Source of the DNA: Paramecium sonneborni
Lineage: Eukaryota > Ciliophora > Oligohymenophorea > Peniculida > Parameciidae
Direction of reading: 5' to 3'
Length of the DNA: 64,000 bases
NCBI GenBank assembly: GCA_905182985.1
Contig: CAJJDN010000008.1
Location: forward strand, 515,740 to 579,739
The notes below the pieces were generated by a model. It had not been told where the DNA came from and ran no database searches. It saw nothing but the letters and a program-made list of their open reading frames with translations. Made by a program: the position numbers and the translations under genes. Shown here piece after piece: positions 49,901 through 61,205 of this stretch; the stretch's first letter is position 1, and each line of letters starts with the position of its first letter.

Positions 49901-52900
49901 ATTTAGATTAAATTATTTCTAAATAGATTATTGTAAAAGGCTTAATATTTCGGATAAATTAAGTTGTAGCTGTAGTCCATTCAAAATATCAAAGTTTGAA
50001 ACAAAGTCTATATTTTCCTTAAATAATAGTCTTATTGATTCCTACTAAGATTTAAATTGCTGAAGAAGTGATTCATCATATTATTAAATTTATGTACCTC
50101 TATTTTAGTTCTATCTTACAAGATCAATATATAAAGGATTTCTTCCAAGTCTAATTATATTTTATTCCCTTGAGTGCATTATTTATTCTAAAGGACTTCT
50201 TAATTATTATTCAAGAATTCTATTTAGTGAAATATTATTTTATTCAGAGAGTTGTAGAATTCTTGGATTTGCAATTTTATTTCCTAATATTATTAAGAAT
50301 TTCTAAATTTTCTTTATGCTTTCTTGTGTTGAATTTTTTGTTATTTCTACTAAGGAACATATATCTGGTATTATTTATGAAATCATTAATAAATCTTTCA
50401 TCATGATTGGAAATTAATAAAAGAACTTCAAAATTTCATAAATAGCCATGCCTAATTCATCTATTAATTATTTGTCTTAGCAATCAGTATTCAGCTATAA
50501 AATATAATTCTTTATAGCATCTTATAAATGCCTTCTAAATTATGAGTTGATAATAATATTCTTAACTATTTAATAAGGTTTATATAAAGACAATATAATC
50601 TCATTTATGTTTTTTAGTAATTTTAAAGTCAGAGTAGGAGTGTTATTTGATTTAAAAATAAGTCTAACAAATAACCTATTTATTGGCTATAAATTACAAT
50701 TATTTTTAGTTATTGCTAATTTTAAAATTTTAAACAAAAGATTTGAAACAATTTTATTTTCATTTTCAGTGACATAAGCTATTTCTAATAAAGCACAACA
50801 TTTATCAATTAGTTTATCAAATAAAGTTTAAGCTATAATTTTATTTTAATTATGAAGTTATGCTAAATAATGTAAAATTTCTGAAGACTGAGAAGCCATT
50901 TCGTATGTTTAAGTAGAACAATTTTCTAAGAATGTTTTCTAATTAAAGGACAATTATGTTGTTTATTCTAAAGTACATCCTAATTATCTTTCCAATTTAT
51001 TTATTAATTACAATACTTTTTCTATACATTAATCATAGTTAAAACCCTAAAATAAATAATTAAATTACTTTAATAAAAATAAACATATTAAAGCTAGGGA
51101 TCTTGAATAAATTGGCAAGAATATCAAAATATCCCTTCTATTATAAATATCTAGATAAATTTTAATTAAAAAAAGAATTAAATAATAGAATTTATCTTTT
51201 TTTCTTTTGAATCTTTTTAAATTCTTGTTAAAAATCTTAATTAAAGTTTAAATTTTATTATTGATTATTTAATTATTCCAATTATTAACTTAATACTCTG
51301 ACTAGTATTTCATGTATAAAAACATTACTCCTATTATTTATAGTATAAAATCTAACTATAAATATTGCTAATTAGAATAACATTTAATCATCAGTGTCAT
51401 CTTTAGTAATTAATTGATAATTTATTATAAGTTCAAGAAATCTTTTTCCATACTCATAGAATTAATTAATTTCTTCTCTTCTTGTAATATGTGCATAAAA
51501 AGAAAAAATTGAAATAGTAAATTCTGGCTTTATTTCTTCAGGACTCATTCTTATAATAATTTCATTTAAAATATTAGGTAAGTTAGAACTAAGAATTTTA
51601 TCAATTAGTTAAAAATTTGCATTTAATAAAGAAGAAATTAATTGTAAAGTTTTGCAAATGGTTTTAGTTAATTATTGTGGTTATAATAATAATAAATTTG
51701 CAATATAATCTAGAACATTAGAGTTAGAAATCTTTGTAGTTGATTCATGTATAAAATCTATATTTTCATTAATAAGTTGATCTTGCTCAAACATACTAAA
51801 ATGCAGCAAGTTAGTCTATGTTTGCCTAATTAGAGCTTCAATGCAAGAATTCATAATAATATCTGCATCTTTTTCATTTATTTAAACATATCCATTTTAG
51901 GTTGGTTTTTGTAGGCTAAACATTTTATTAGTATAGAGCTCAACAATTTATAAAAGAACATCTATATTCTAATAGTTTATATTTGGATCATGATTTCTTA
52001 TCAAATAACTTAGGAATTATAGTGCTTAATTTAATTATTCAGGTTGCAACAACATTTTATTATCTTGTATATTAAGAGATCTAATTAAAAGTTTTATTGT
52101 CTCATTGTACTCATCCCAAGAAAATTATCTTGTTTTTTATAAATGACTTAAAAAAGTCTTGATGATACTACAAGTTAATTATTCATTTCTAACTAAATTT
52201 TCAGAAAGAATTTCAGGATAGTACTTTAAAGGATATCCATCAGTTAATTCATTTTATTCTATTTGTTTCATAGACAATACATCTGAAAGCAATTATTAAA
52301 ATTAAATATTTTTTTAAAAAGTCTTAATTAATTTTTCTCCTAACTATGGATCTATGGTTTAAAGTTTAAATAAATTAAAATAATCTGTATTTTTTACATC
52401 TTTAATAAGAGAATAAAAAAAAGCTACACTTCCTTCTTTGTCCCCATTTATTAAATTCAATTATCTTTTATGATTCATTAGAATTCTAGATGTTTTTAGA
52501 TGTAATTTGATTATGATATTTTTAGTAATTTATGGATTAATTTATAAACCTCTTTTAATTAATATTCTATATTTTACAATTTCAATTAAGGGCGAAAAAG
52601 GTTCATTTTGCTTATTTAATAGATTTCTTGATAAAGTGAGAGCTGAAATTGAATCATCATCTACTATTTATACTTTCTATAAAAATCAAAATAAGATTAA
52701 TACTTTAAATTAGAATACATTTTATTATCTTTTATGATTATGAATTTTATTTTTACAAATATCATCATAATTAGTTTCTAATTAGGTTGGTTCATTATAT
52801 TCAATATCAAATTATAAAGGAATTCTAAGATTCATTTTATTTTCTTCATATTTCGGATCCTCTTAATAATAATCAATTAAATCAAATTTTTTTGATGACA

Positions 52901-53409
52901 GATAATTGATATGTTCATATAAAACTTTTTCAAAATGCATTAATCTTGTGAAATAATTCTGAGTATTATTTTGATGGTGTTTAGGTAAATGACAAAAAAT
53001 CTGAAAAACCTTTTCATAAATAAGTAAACTGTCTGTGTATTCAATTATCTTGAGCAGATCCTCATAAAATTAATATTATTCTTTAAATGAAGGAAACCTA
53101 CAGCCTTTAAATAATTAATTGATTAAATTCAAGATCTAAGAGCAATCATATGTAGAATCATTTTTTATCTCTATTAATATTTATTTTATATTTTCTTTGA
53201 TTTTCTCCATCAGATGTTCAAAAAGAAATCTACTTTTATAAATTTTATGTAATTTAAGGGCATCTTTTATCAAGTTTCGTAAATCTTGAATGTTAAAAGA
53301 ATCTATCATTTCTTTTATCTAAATATGTATTTCTAATTACTTATGCTACTTCTTCAGTCATTTCATTTGATAATTCTTCTTCTAAATAATGTGGATGTAA
53401 AATTAACAT
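43968..53409 (-). CDS. Giant HECT-domain protein (HUWE1/Tom1-like), catalytic Cys missing
   Basis: Reads from ATG 53409 to TGA 43968 once a 1,130-bp duplication (46497-48755) is merged and micro-introns removed, about 2,700 residues. The N-terminus (NIQDLRNLIKDALKLHKIY) and most of the length are helical solenoid, as in HUWE1/UPL E3 ligases, with an acidic stretch near 46850-46980. The C-terminal HECT lobe is clear: WNLYWLYNIKRNGVF, DFVRKYCYQIMAKNI, GFYSIIPKNDIKIFDS, QLEQLLCG, TSRTNLPIGGF and GLPPYSNEQTLQQKLEEAL. At the catalytic site where HECT ligases have HTCFN, this has GHTWYNQN (Trp codon at 44094-44096) plus a short insertion. It may be inactive or use another Cys. HECT enzymes transfer ubiquitin through that Cys. 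Confidence 0.8.
46497..48755. repeat. Direct repeat around n at 47626 (probable unmerged contig overlap)
   Basis: Positions 46497-47625 and 47627-48755 match by eye over 1,129 bp (offset 1,130), abutting the n. The offset is not a multiple of three, so it breaks the HECT gene frame; deleting one copy plus the n restores it, which argues for an assembly error. Confidence 0.87.
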
Positions 53410-54125
53410 AATATTAAATATATTAGATCAAAAATCCGCTAATAAAATTTTAAGGATACTTTCCCTTAAATAATGTACATAATAATTATTTTCATAGTTT
53501 TTTGTTAAACTAATAAATTATGAAATAATTGGTATGATAGTGATTATTAAAATTGTTTTGTATATAAATTTATCAAAAAATGATAATGAATTAGAAAGTA
53601 ATACAATAGCTATTGTAAAGAATTTTTATCAAACAAAAAATGAAACTAATATATGTATAATTTATGTCTGTCACTATAAGAGTTCTTACTAATAAATTCT
53701 CCTCTATTTTACTAATTTGATACCCAAACTATTTCTATTAATTTCTCTCATATAATTATATGAATTAATTTAATAAAATTTTGAATAAAAGAAAATAATT
53801 ATTTCATAAATGGCATCATAAGAACAAAGGAAAAAACGATAAAAACAATAAAATTTGAATTGCTTTAATGTTATATGGATAACATTATAGTGTATTTTTA
53901 TTTAGACTGTTAATCATTGATTTATATAAGAAAGAGGTATATGATGTAAATTTAATCTTATCATAATATAATTTTGATAATAAAATTATTAGAATTTATA
54001 AATCTAAATTATCATGATCAAGAAGTGGATAAAGAATATTTTTTTAAGTGAAATCCTCCGATTCATTAAAATATTAAAAAGTTGTTAACAAAAAATTAAT
54101 AATTTAAAATTTTTTATATCGATAT
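53410..54125. other. Intergenic spacer
   Basis: About 715 bp, AT-rich, between the HECT start and the end of a Myb gene on the same strand. No supported feature. Confidence 0.5.
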
Positions 54126-55067
54126 TCAATCACTTACAAAATCTTCATCTAATACTATTCCAAAATCATCATCATTTAAGAATTCTGATTCAAGTTCTAG
54201 TTTCTGTGCAATTTTACTATGTGTCTAATTCTATTTCTAAAATTTCGATTAATTTAACGCAGCTTAAAATTCTGAATAGTAATTTAATTGTTGATTTTCT
54301 AATTGATTCATTGAGTTTGGTTCATTTGATTTATTTGGTTTTCTTTTAGTCTCACTGAATTACATAATTTCATCAAATTGTTATTATTCTTTTGTCTTTT
54401 TGGGTTATTATAAAGACTTTGAAATCTTATAAAGTAATTTTTTTAATCTCTCTTCACATTAAGGAACTGAAAATCCTGTCTCTTATTCAAAATTACTTAA
54501 TGGAATCCCATAAAATGCATAAGTTAATAATCTAGCATCCTTTTCATTATTCCATTTGTGTAATTAATTTGCTAATCCTTTTTATTTAAATTAATCCTAA
54601 ATGTATTTTGGATATCTTTCAGGCATTCTTTTAAATATCTCACTCCAATCTCCATTATATAATTCATATAAAAATAGTAACATTTCTTCATCTTCTCTAT
54701 ACCAATATTAATTTAAAAGAACTAAATCTTTATCTTCACCTTCTAGATTTAAACAAGAATCTCTTATTTTTGCGAATCTTCTTTTGCATGAAGCAATATC
54801 TTTTGTTTTTACAACTTTTTATACCATTTCCCAATCTTTACCAAGTTTATCAACCATTTGCAACAATAAAATATCTTCATTTAATTCCCATATAGGTTTA
54901 GGTTTTTAATTTATCAGATTTTTATATCTCTCTTCTAATAATGGTTTTGATTTAATATTCATCACTTTAGCAATCTTATCCCAATCTCTTCCATATATTT
55001 CAACTCCTTAAAGTAATTAATTATCTTCTTATTTAGTCCACGTTCTTCCAGGCTACACCTTTTTCAT
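54126..55067 (-). CDS. Myb/SANT protein (third in window)
   Basis: Intronless 313 residues. R1: GRTWTKQEDNQLLQGVEIYG with RDWDKIAKVM; R2: PIWELNEDILLLQMVDKLGK with DWEMVQKVV and SCKRRFAKI; R3: YWYREDEEMLLFLYELYNG with DWSEIFKRMP. A fourth weak segment (WNNEKDARLLTYAFYG) follows. The C-terminus is Gln/Asn-rich then acidic (LNDDDFGIVLDEDF). Repeats are diverged from c-Myb, with substitutions in the recognition helices, so DNA specificity is open; chromatin SANT roles are possible. Upstream of it on the same strand, 250 nt away, sits the artefactual WD40 fragment. Confidence 0.75.
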
Positions 55068-55316
55068 TTTAAATTACTATTCAAATTAAAACTTATTGTT
55101 CAATTCATAATCGCTAAATATTACAATACAATTTAATTACTTTATAAAATCATTGAATTTATTAGAATTTCTTATTTCACAAATTTCTTCTTTACTTCTT
55201 TTTATACCATAAAATTACTATGTTTAGTCTTATCATCTTTTAAAAATTTAAAGAATATAATTTAAATATATCTTCTACAACTTTAAATTTATTATATAAA
55301 TCAATTTTAAATGTAA

Positions 55317-56138
55317 TCATCTTTTTTTTTATTTTTTATCATCTTCTTCCTCTTCAATTAAGTTTAAAGCTTCTTATTCTATTGATTAAGCTTAGTAAAC
55401 GTAGGCCTATGGTTTTAAAATTTCAAGCAATCCATTTTCACTAAATAATAAATAACAATCTTTAAATTGTTTAATATGTCTTATTTATTCAGTTGAATTA
55501 GTTCCATATAAGGCAACTATCTATTATTTTTCATTTTTCTAATAAATTTCCTTTCCGTTTCCTACAAAGTATTTGAATTCATGGTCAGCTATAACATCAA
55601 TCAAGTAATCTTCATGAAATTCATCCTAAAAATAAATATAAAATAATACATTTTTAATGGCTTAGAATTGATATAGTTTTTAATCATTTTATTAATCTAA
55701 AATAGTTATTTAATTTGTGGTTGTAACACAAAAACATAAATTGTTCCAATAACCACAAGAATTAAGTGGTTAATCGAATCTAATCATCATTTATAATGAT
55801 TCTTCTTCATTTTTTTATGTCAAATCATATTAAACTAATAAACCATCAGTTGAAGATGATAAAAGTTATGTTTAACATTAAGGATGAAAATTTAATGAAG
55901 ATAATTCTTCATTTTAAGATGAATCAAATCTGGATCTCCATTTCCTAACATTAAGATCATAAAAATCAATTCTTCCATCACTTCCACCTGCTAAAATATG
56001 TTTAGATTTTGCAATTGAAAAAAATTCTTTTTCGTTCTTAAATTAATGAATTTATTATTTAGATTGTAAATCAAACATTTTAATTGTTCTATCATTAGAA
56101 CAAGTAAATGCAACATTATTTTCAACTATCAATTATTA
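55317..56138 (-). pseudogene. Spurious partial copy of the WD40 gene
   Basis: Identical by eye to the 3' part of the WD40 gene at 56512-57545 (same TGA, here at 55317-55319) and cut off by the n-run. It should disappear when the overlapping contigs are merged; it should not be counted as a paralogue. Confidence 0.8.
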
Positions 56139-56489
56139 NNNNNNNNNNNNNNNNNNNNNNNNNNNNNNNNNNNNNNNNNNNNNNNNNNNNNNNNNNNNNN
56201 NNNNNNNNNNNNNNNNNNNNNNNNNNNNNNNNNNNNNNNNNNNNNNNNNNNNNNNNNNNNNNNNNNNNNNNNNNNNNNNNNNNNNNNNNNNNNNNNNNNN
56301 NNNNNNNNNNNNNNNNNNNNNNNNNNNNNNNNNNNNNNNNNNNNNNNNNNNNNNNNNNNNNNNNNNNNNNNNNNNNNNNNNNNNNNNNNNNNNNNNNNNN
56401 NNNNNNNNNNNNNNNNNNNNNNNNNNNNNNNNNNNNNNNNNNNNNNNNNNNNNNNNNNNNNNNNNNNNNNNNNNNNNNNNNNNNNNNNN
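56139..56489. other. Assembly gap (351 n)
   Basis: Run of 351 unknown bases. Open frames across it in any direction are meaningless. Confidence 0.99.
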
Positions 56490-56511
56490 TATAAATCAAT
56501 TTTAAATGTAA

Positions 56512-57545
56512 TCATCTTTTTTTTTATTTTTTATCATCTTCTTCCTCTTCAATTAAGTTTAAAGCTTCTTATTCTATTGATTAAGCTTAGTAAACGTAGG
56601 CCTATGGTTTTAAAATTTCAAGCAATCCATTTTCACTAAATAATAAATAACAATCTTTAAATTGTTTAATATGTCTTATTTATTCAGTTGAATTAGTTCC
56701 ATATAAGGCAACTATCTATTATTTTTCATTTTTCTAATAAATTTCCTTTCCGTTTCCTACAAAGTATTTGAATTCATGGTCAGCTATAACATCAATCAAG
56801 TAATCTTCATGAAATTCATCCTAAAAATAAATATAAAATAATACATTTTTAATGGCTTAGAATTGATATAGTTTTTAATCATTTTATTAATCTAAAATAG
56901 TTATTTAATTTGTGGTTGTAACACAAAAACATAAATTGTTCCAATAACCACAAGAATTAAGTGGTTAATCGAATCTAATCATCATTTATAATGATTCTTC
57001 TTCATTTTTTTATGTCAAATCATATTAAACTAATAAACCATCAGTTGAAGATGATAAAAGTTATGTTTAACATTAAGGATGAAAATTTAATGAAGATAAT
57101 TCTTCATTTTAAGATGAATCAAATCTGGATCTCCATTTCCTAACATTAAGATCATAAAAATCAATTCTTCCATCACTTCCACCTGCTAAAATATGTTTAG
57201 ATTTTGCAATTGAAAAAAATTCTTTTTCGTTCTTAAATTAATGAATTTATTATTTAGATTGTAAATCAAACATTTTAATTGTTCTATCATTAGAACAAGT
57301 AAATGCAACATTATTTTCAACTATCAATTATTAAATTCTTTTTTGATGATGGTTTTTTTGTTCCCAAATAACTTATTATGTATTTAAATCAACCCATTTT
57401 AATGAAAAATCAGTCATTGCCATCAAAACTGTATCATTAATAAATTACAATGAGAGTGGGAACTTAATTAATAAGTAACTTATACTTCTTTATCTGATAT
57501 TTAGAATTGATTAACAGGAGAATGCTTAACTTTAATTTAATCCAT
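56512..57545 (-). CDS. WD40-repeat protein, WDR89-like
   Basis: One 23-nt intron (57463-57485) gives 336 residues. Blades read VLMAMTDFSLKWVDL, VAFTCSNDRTIKMFDL, ILAGGSDGRIDFYDL, SSLNFHPQCQTQLLSSSTDG then LLVQYDL, and CFCVTTTNQITILDQ, followed by ADHEFKYFVGNG. The blade content and the FHP..LLSSSTDG stretch resemble WDR89; this is a family guess. Seven-blade propellers usually serve as scaffolds. The C-terminus is acidic then basic (EEEEDDKKQKKR). Its start is only 11 nt from the divergent start of the ZNHIT2-like gene. Confidence 0.75.
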
Positions 57546-57556
57546 AAATTAAATTT

Positions 57557-58785
57557 ATGAAATAGAAGGAAAATAATGAATTAGATGAACTTCTAATATT
57601 AACATAGAAATCAAAATTGTTAGTACCTTAATTTAAACGAGTCCAATAGTTATGTGATTTGTATCTTAATGAATTAAAAACTTTAGTTGTTAAAAATAAA
57701 TGGCCAAATACTCATGCCCCAAATGTAATAAAATGCAATGTTCATTGGATTGTTATAAAACTCATAGTGAAACATGCACATAGTCATTTTAAAAGGAACA
57801 TGAAATATCTAAAATGAAAGGATTGAAGGCATCTTTTGAAGAGTAAATTGAAATGAAAAAAGCTCTAAATCAATTCTATGAGGAAGTAAATTAAAAATTT
57901 AATAAAGTCTAAAGATGAAAATATTGTTCCAATGAATGAGGAAGAAATAAATGAAAGATGGGAAGAATTATAATAACTATGTGATTAAGGGAAATTAAAT
58001 TTAGATTAATTGACATTAGCTGAATAATAAGAGTTTGCAAAATTTATTTAAGAAATGGTGATATAAGAACCTTGGGTTCCTTGGTGGGAAGTTAATGATG
58101 TAAGGATTAATTAAAATTATAGGGAGTATTTTCATTGTATGTAGAAGAATAAGATTAGAACAAAAAGACAAATAAAGAAATTAATTAAAATCCTTACCTT
58201 GATTTTAGATCTACTCTAAAGTAAAAAATTTAGAGTGTTGTGCCATTTAATAAATTATGCAAAGTCTAACATGAAGATTTAAGAAATCATCTATTTAATG
58301 TCATGTAATTTTATAGGTTATCTTAATATAGTGCTTCTATTTCAATTATTGCAAAAGTGTTAGATGGAGATATTATTGAATTAAATAGAGAATTTTATAA
58401 CATGTTTACTATTCTCAGTTATACAATGGATGATAATACTTCTTTAATTGGAAATTTAGATTTATCCTATAAAAAGTTGAAAGAACATGCTCATAAAGTA
58501 GATAAAGGATTAATTCTACCTTATATTAATAGAGAAGACTTAATTAAAATATTCTCTAATAAATTTTTTGTTGTAGAAATCTTATTTCATGCTTATGATG
58601 CAATTCATTCCATTGAACATTAAGCATTAAATGAAGATAATAATGACTTTGTTGAAACCAAAAAGTTGATAAAAACATTAAATCTAAAAAAATAAAAATT
58701 GCTATTTTATATTTCTTATGCTTTATCAAAAAATCATGAATTCTATTAACAAATAAGAACATAAATAAAAGAATTAAATGAGTGA
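57557..58785 (+). CDS. HIT-type zinc finger protein, ZNHIT2-like
   Basis: Three introns (26, 22 and 23 nt) give 385 residues. The first intron is decisive: only after its removal does the zf-HIT motif form, CDFCQKQMAKYSCPKCNKMQ then CSLDCYKTHSETC, with all CxxC/CxxxC/HxxxC ligands. A helical region and PWVPWWEV follow, as in ZNHIT2 (a cofactor of R2TP/HSP90 and U5 snRNP assembly). The C-terminal half (VLDGDIIELNREFYNMFTIL) fits the family's conserved domain. Start codon is 11 nt from the divergent WD40 start, so either the shared promoter is minimal or one of the starts is wrong. Confidence 0.82.
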
Positions 58786-58806
58786 ATATATAAAAAATTA
58801 ATAAAA

Positions 58807-59716
58807 TCAACAATTGCTACTGATTTCAAATGTCTCTTTACTTTCATCATCATCATCTGTTTAATCTTAAATTTTAAGTTCAATATGAGGGGAATTAAGA
58901 CCAGCATCTTATCTCAAATTAATTTCCTCAAAATCACAATGATTAACTGTATGAGTTCTAGGAACTTCAAGTTATTTTTCTATTCTATTTTAATTTAAAA
59001 TCATAGATTAGGAAAGTTTTTATTTTTTTGAACTTTTTCTGGTAAATTAATTGTTGAGTATAAATTACTAATATAATTAAGAAACAGGTCTAACATCAGA
59101 TTACTTAATACAAAAATAATTTACTTAACTAAGCCAAATTAAAAATGGTAACAATTAATCTAATTCTTTATCATTTTAATCCGAAATAAAATCTTTGATT
59201 AAAAATCCATTTTCTGTTTAAAACATAAATGACATTTAGGAATTCTAATAAATCAATTTTAATACATCTATTATAATTACGTCTTTCAAATTTCTTCCTA
59301 ATTTATTCAGGTTTTTGGTAAGTCCTCCTTTAACTTAAGTACAACTTTCTCTATAAAGTCTTGTTTGAATCCTTCTTTATGGATCAATAATATCCATAAC
59401 TGGATCTGCATACTCTTTTAAACTAGCTGTCCATAATACAATCTCAAAATATTCACTTAGGGATTCTAAAAAGGCTTCAACTCCTGGTCTAACTGTAACA
59501 AATACTTTGAATAATTAACTTTAAACGATTATCTAACATATTTTTTGATTATTACATCAAGTAAAAAATCATAACCATTTTCTCCTTTAAATTAACTATG
59601 CACTAAAGTTTCATCTAAATCTAAAACACAGATTTTTCTAGTCTCATATTTAATTTTACTCAACTTACATGAGATTTGGGAGTATCAATTCCTAATTAAT
59701 ATTTTTCATTAGCCAT
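58807..59716 (-). CDS. FCP1/SCP-type CTD phosphatase (HAD family)
   Basis: Introns of 26, 23 and perhaps 21 nt give 279 residues (the last is optional for frame). HAD motif I is KICVLDLDETLVHS, followed by FVTVRPGVEAFLESLSEYF and EIVLWTASLKEYADPVMDII (motif II region), then RLYRESC and KDVIIID (motif IV), as in the small CTD phosphatases that act on RNA polymerase II tails, and in related NLI/Dullard enzymes. Nucleophile Asp and acid-base Asp are both present, so it should be active. The tail is Asp/Glu- and Gln-rich. Substrate not predictable. Confidence 0.85.
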
Positions 59717-59861
59717 AACATTTTTTTTTCGAAAGAAGTATATGCATGAACACAATTATTCAAAAAATGATGGTTTTTTCTCCTTTTGTTCTTATTACTA
59801 CTAATATATAATGTCATTATTATTCATCCTTAAAATATTTAAATAATGAATTAAAATTAAA

Positions 59862-60555
59862 ATGAGGAAGGTAATCTTTTTATATTCAAAAATAGCTTAA
59901 AAAAAATGCACCATTACTCTATGCACAGGAAATGTAAAAATATTTTAATAATCAAGAAAAATAAACTGAAGGAATTTATTTAAATTATGGGGGATAGATT
60001 TAATATTGACTCAGAACCTGTAGATTGTAATTACTTATTCTTATATATTAGTGCCTGAGTTATAAGGTCCACCACTTTAAATAGCAAAGGAAAAAGCTTT
60101 ATTAGCCTATGAGAAATTAGGAAAAGCATGTGTTACAGAGGATACTTCATTATGTTTTAATGCTCTTAATGGAATGCCTGGTCCTTATGTGTAAATAAAT
60201 AGATTATAATTTTTTAATAGAAAATGGTTTTTGGAAGCGACAGGACCAGAGGGATTGAGTAAAATGTTAGATGGTTTTGAAGATAAGACAGGTTATGCTT
60301 AATGCATTTTATCATATATGGGACCAGAATTAAAAGAACCTTTATTATTTGTAGGATAAACTCCAGGAGTTATTGTAAGACCAAGAGGACCTAGAAATTT
60401 TGGATGGGATCCAATCTTTTAACCTGATGGATTTACTGAAACGTAATAAACATCAATATTTAAGATATGCGGAAATGGATAAGGAAGTGAAGAATTAAAT
60501 ATCTCACAGACTTAAAGCTATTCAAAAATTTATTGATCATTTTCTAGTAGATTGA
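59862..60555 (+). CDS. Inosine triphosphate pyrophosphatase (ITPase/HAM1)
   Basis: Four introns (23, 25, 30 and 22 nt) give 197 residues. Motifs: TLCTGNKNKLKEFIQIMG, VDLPELQGPPLQIAKEKA, TEDTSLCFNALNGMPGPY then VKWFLEATGPEGL, GFEDKTGYAQCIL, RGPRNFGWDPIFQPDG, and SHRLKAIQKF. These are the full nucleotide-binding and Mg-site elements of the enzyme that hydrolyses ITP, dITP and XTP to keep the nucleotide pool clean. Each exon junction falls inside a conserved motif, which confirms the introns. Start chosen as the first in-frame Met (MRKVIFLYSK); it could lie further downstream only if a leader exon is missing. Confidence 0.92.
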
Positions 60556-60594
60556 AAGGTATAAAACTATGTGTTTTATTGATAAAATGAAATT

Positions 60595-61085
60595 TCATTA
60601 TTTATTTAGTAGATCTGTCATTTTGTATAATCTTCTAAAAGACTTTTAACTTGATTTTGGCTTTTCTTCATTTGGATCAATCATCTTTATTTAAATTTAT
60701 TTATTGAATTAAACTATCTTCTTTCCAGGACTAATTGTTGGTGAATAATCTGCATTTGTTAATTATATGGATTATCTTCTATTCTTTATATATATCGATG
60801 AGTAAATTGTTATTATCTGGTAAATCACTTTTTTTCCTATCGAAATATCTCTTTAATAAGTTCTTTTCTTTATAATTCAGTCCTAGAAGTGAATAGTTCT
60901 ACTGGATGTTCATGATTAGTAATTTCATGAAAATTGAGAATATCTATAACTTTAGGAGGATTATGGAATTAATTTGATAAGGGAGTTTGTATAATATCTG
61001 GTTGAAAATTATAATGTTTAGAGGATAGTCTAGATATGAGACTTTGCTTTTTGGTTTCTTATCTTAAGTATGCTTGAGAAATCAT
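60595..61085 (-). CDS. Small unknown protein, exon structure uncertain
   Basis: Starts MISQAYLRQETKKQSLIS and reads through KVIDILNFHEITNHEHPVEL, then meets TGA near 60826. Clear coding resumes in a different frame with TNADYSPTISPGKKIVQF and a basic C-terminus to TGA 60595-60597. A 50-nt GT..AG segment would join them but is long for this genome; three frames near 60780-60830 all look coding, so a homopolymer (A7) error is another option. Ser/Thr/Lys-rich, no domain. It lies between ITPase (convergent) and the cyclase. Confidence 0.5.
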
Positions 61086-61205
61086 AAATTAATTAATAAA
61101 GAAGTGGTGAATAATGGATTAATGAAAATGAGATAAAAGGTAAATTTAGACATAATAAATGATAGAGATTGAATTATGAGTAATAATTGTGATTTGATAA
61201 GAATT

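Larger units (their letters stand above)
55295..57333. repeat. Direct repeat around 351-n gap (probable unmerged contig overlap)
   Basis: Positions 55295-56138 and 56490-57333 match by eye over 844 bp (offset 1,195) and flank the n-run 56139-56489 exactly. The gap is likely a default-size placeholder, and the contigs in fact overlap. The intact WD40 gene lies wholly in the right copy; the left copy holds only its C-terminal part. Confidence 0.87.

Noticed and set aside
56108..56515. Open frames across the n-run
   Set aside because: They consist of unknown bases.
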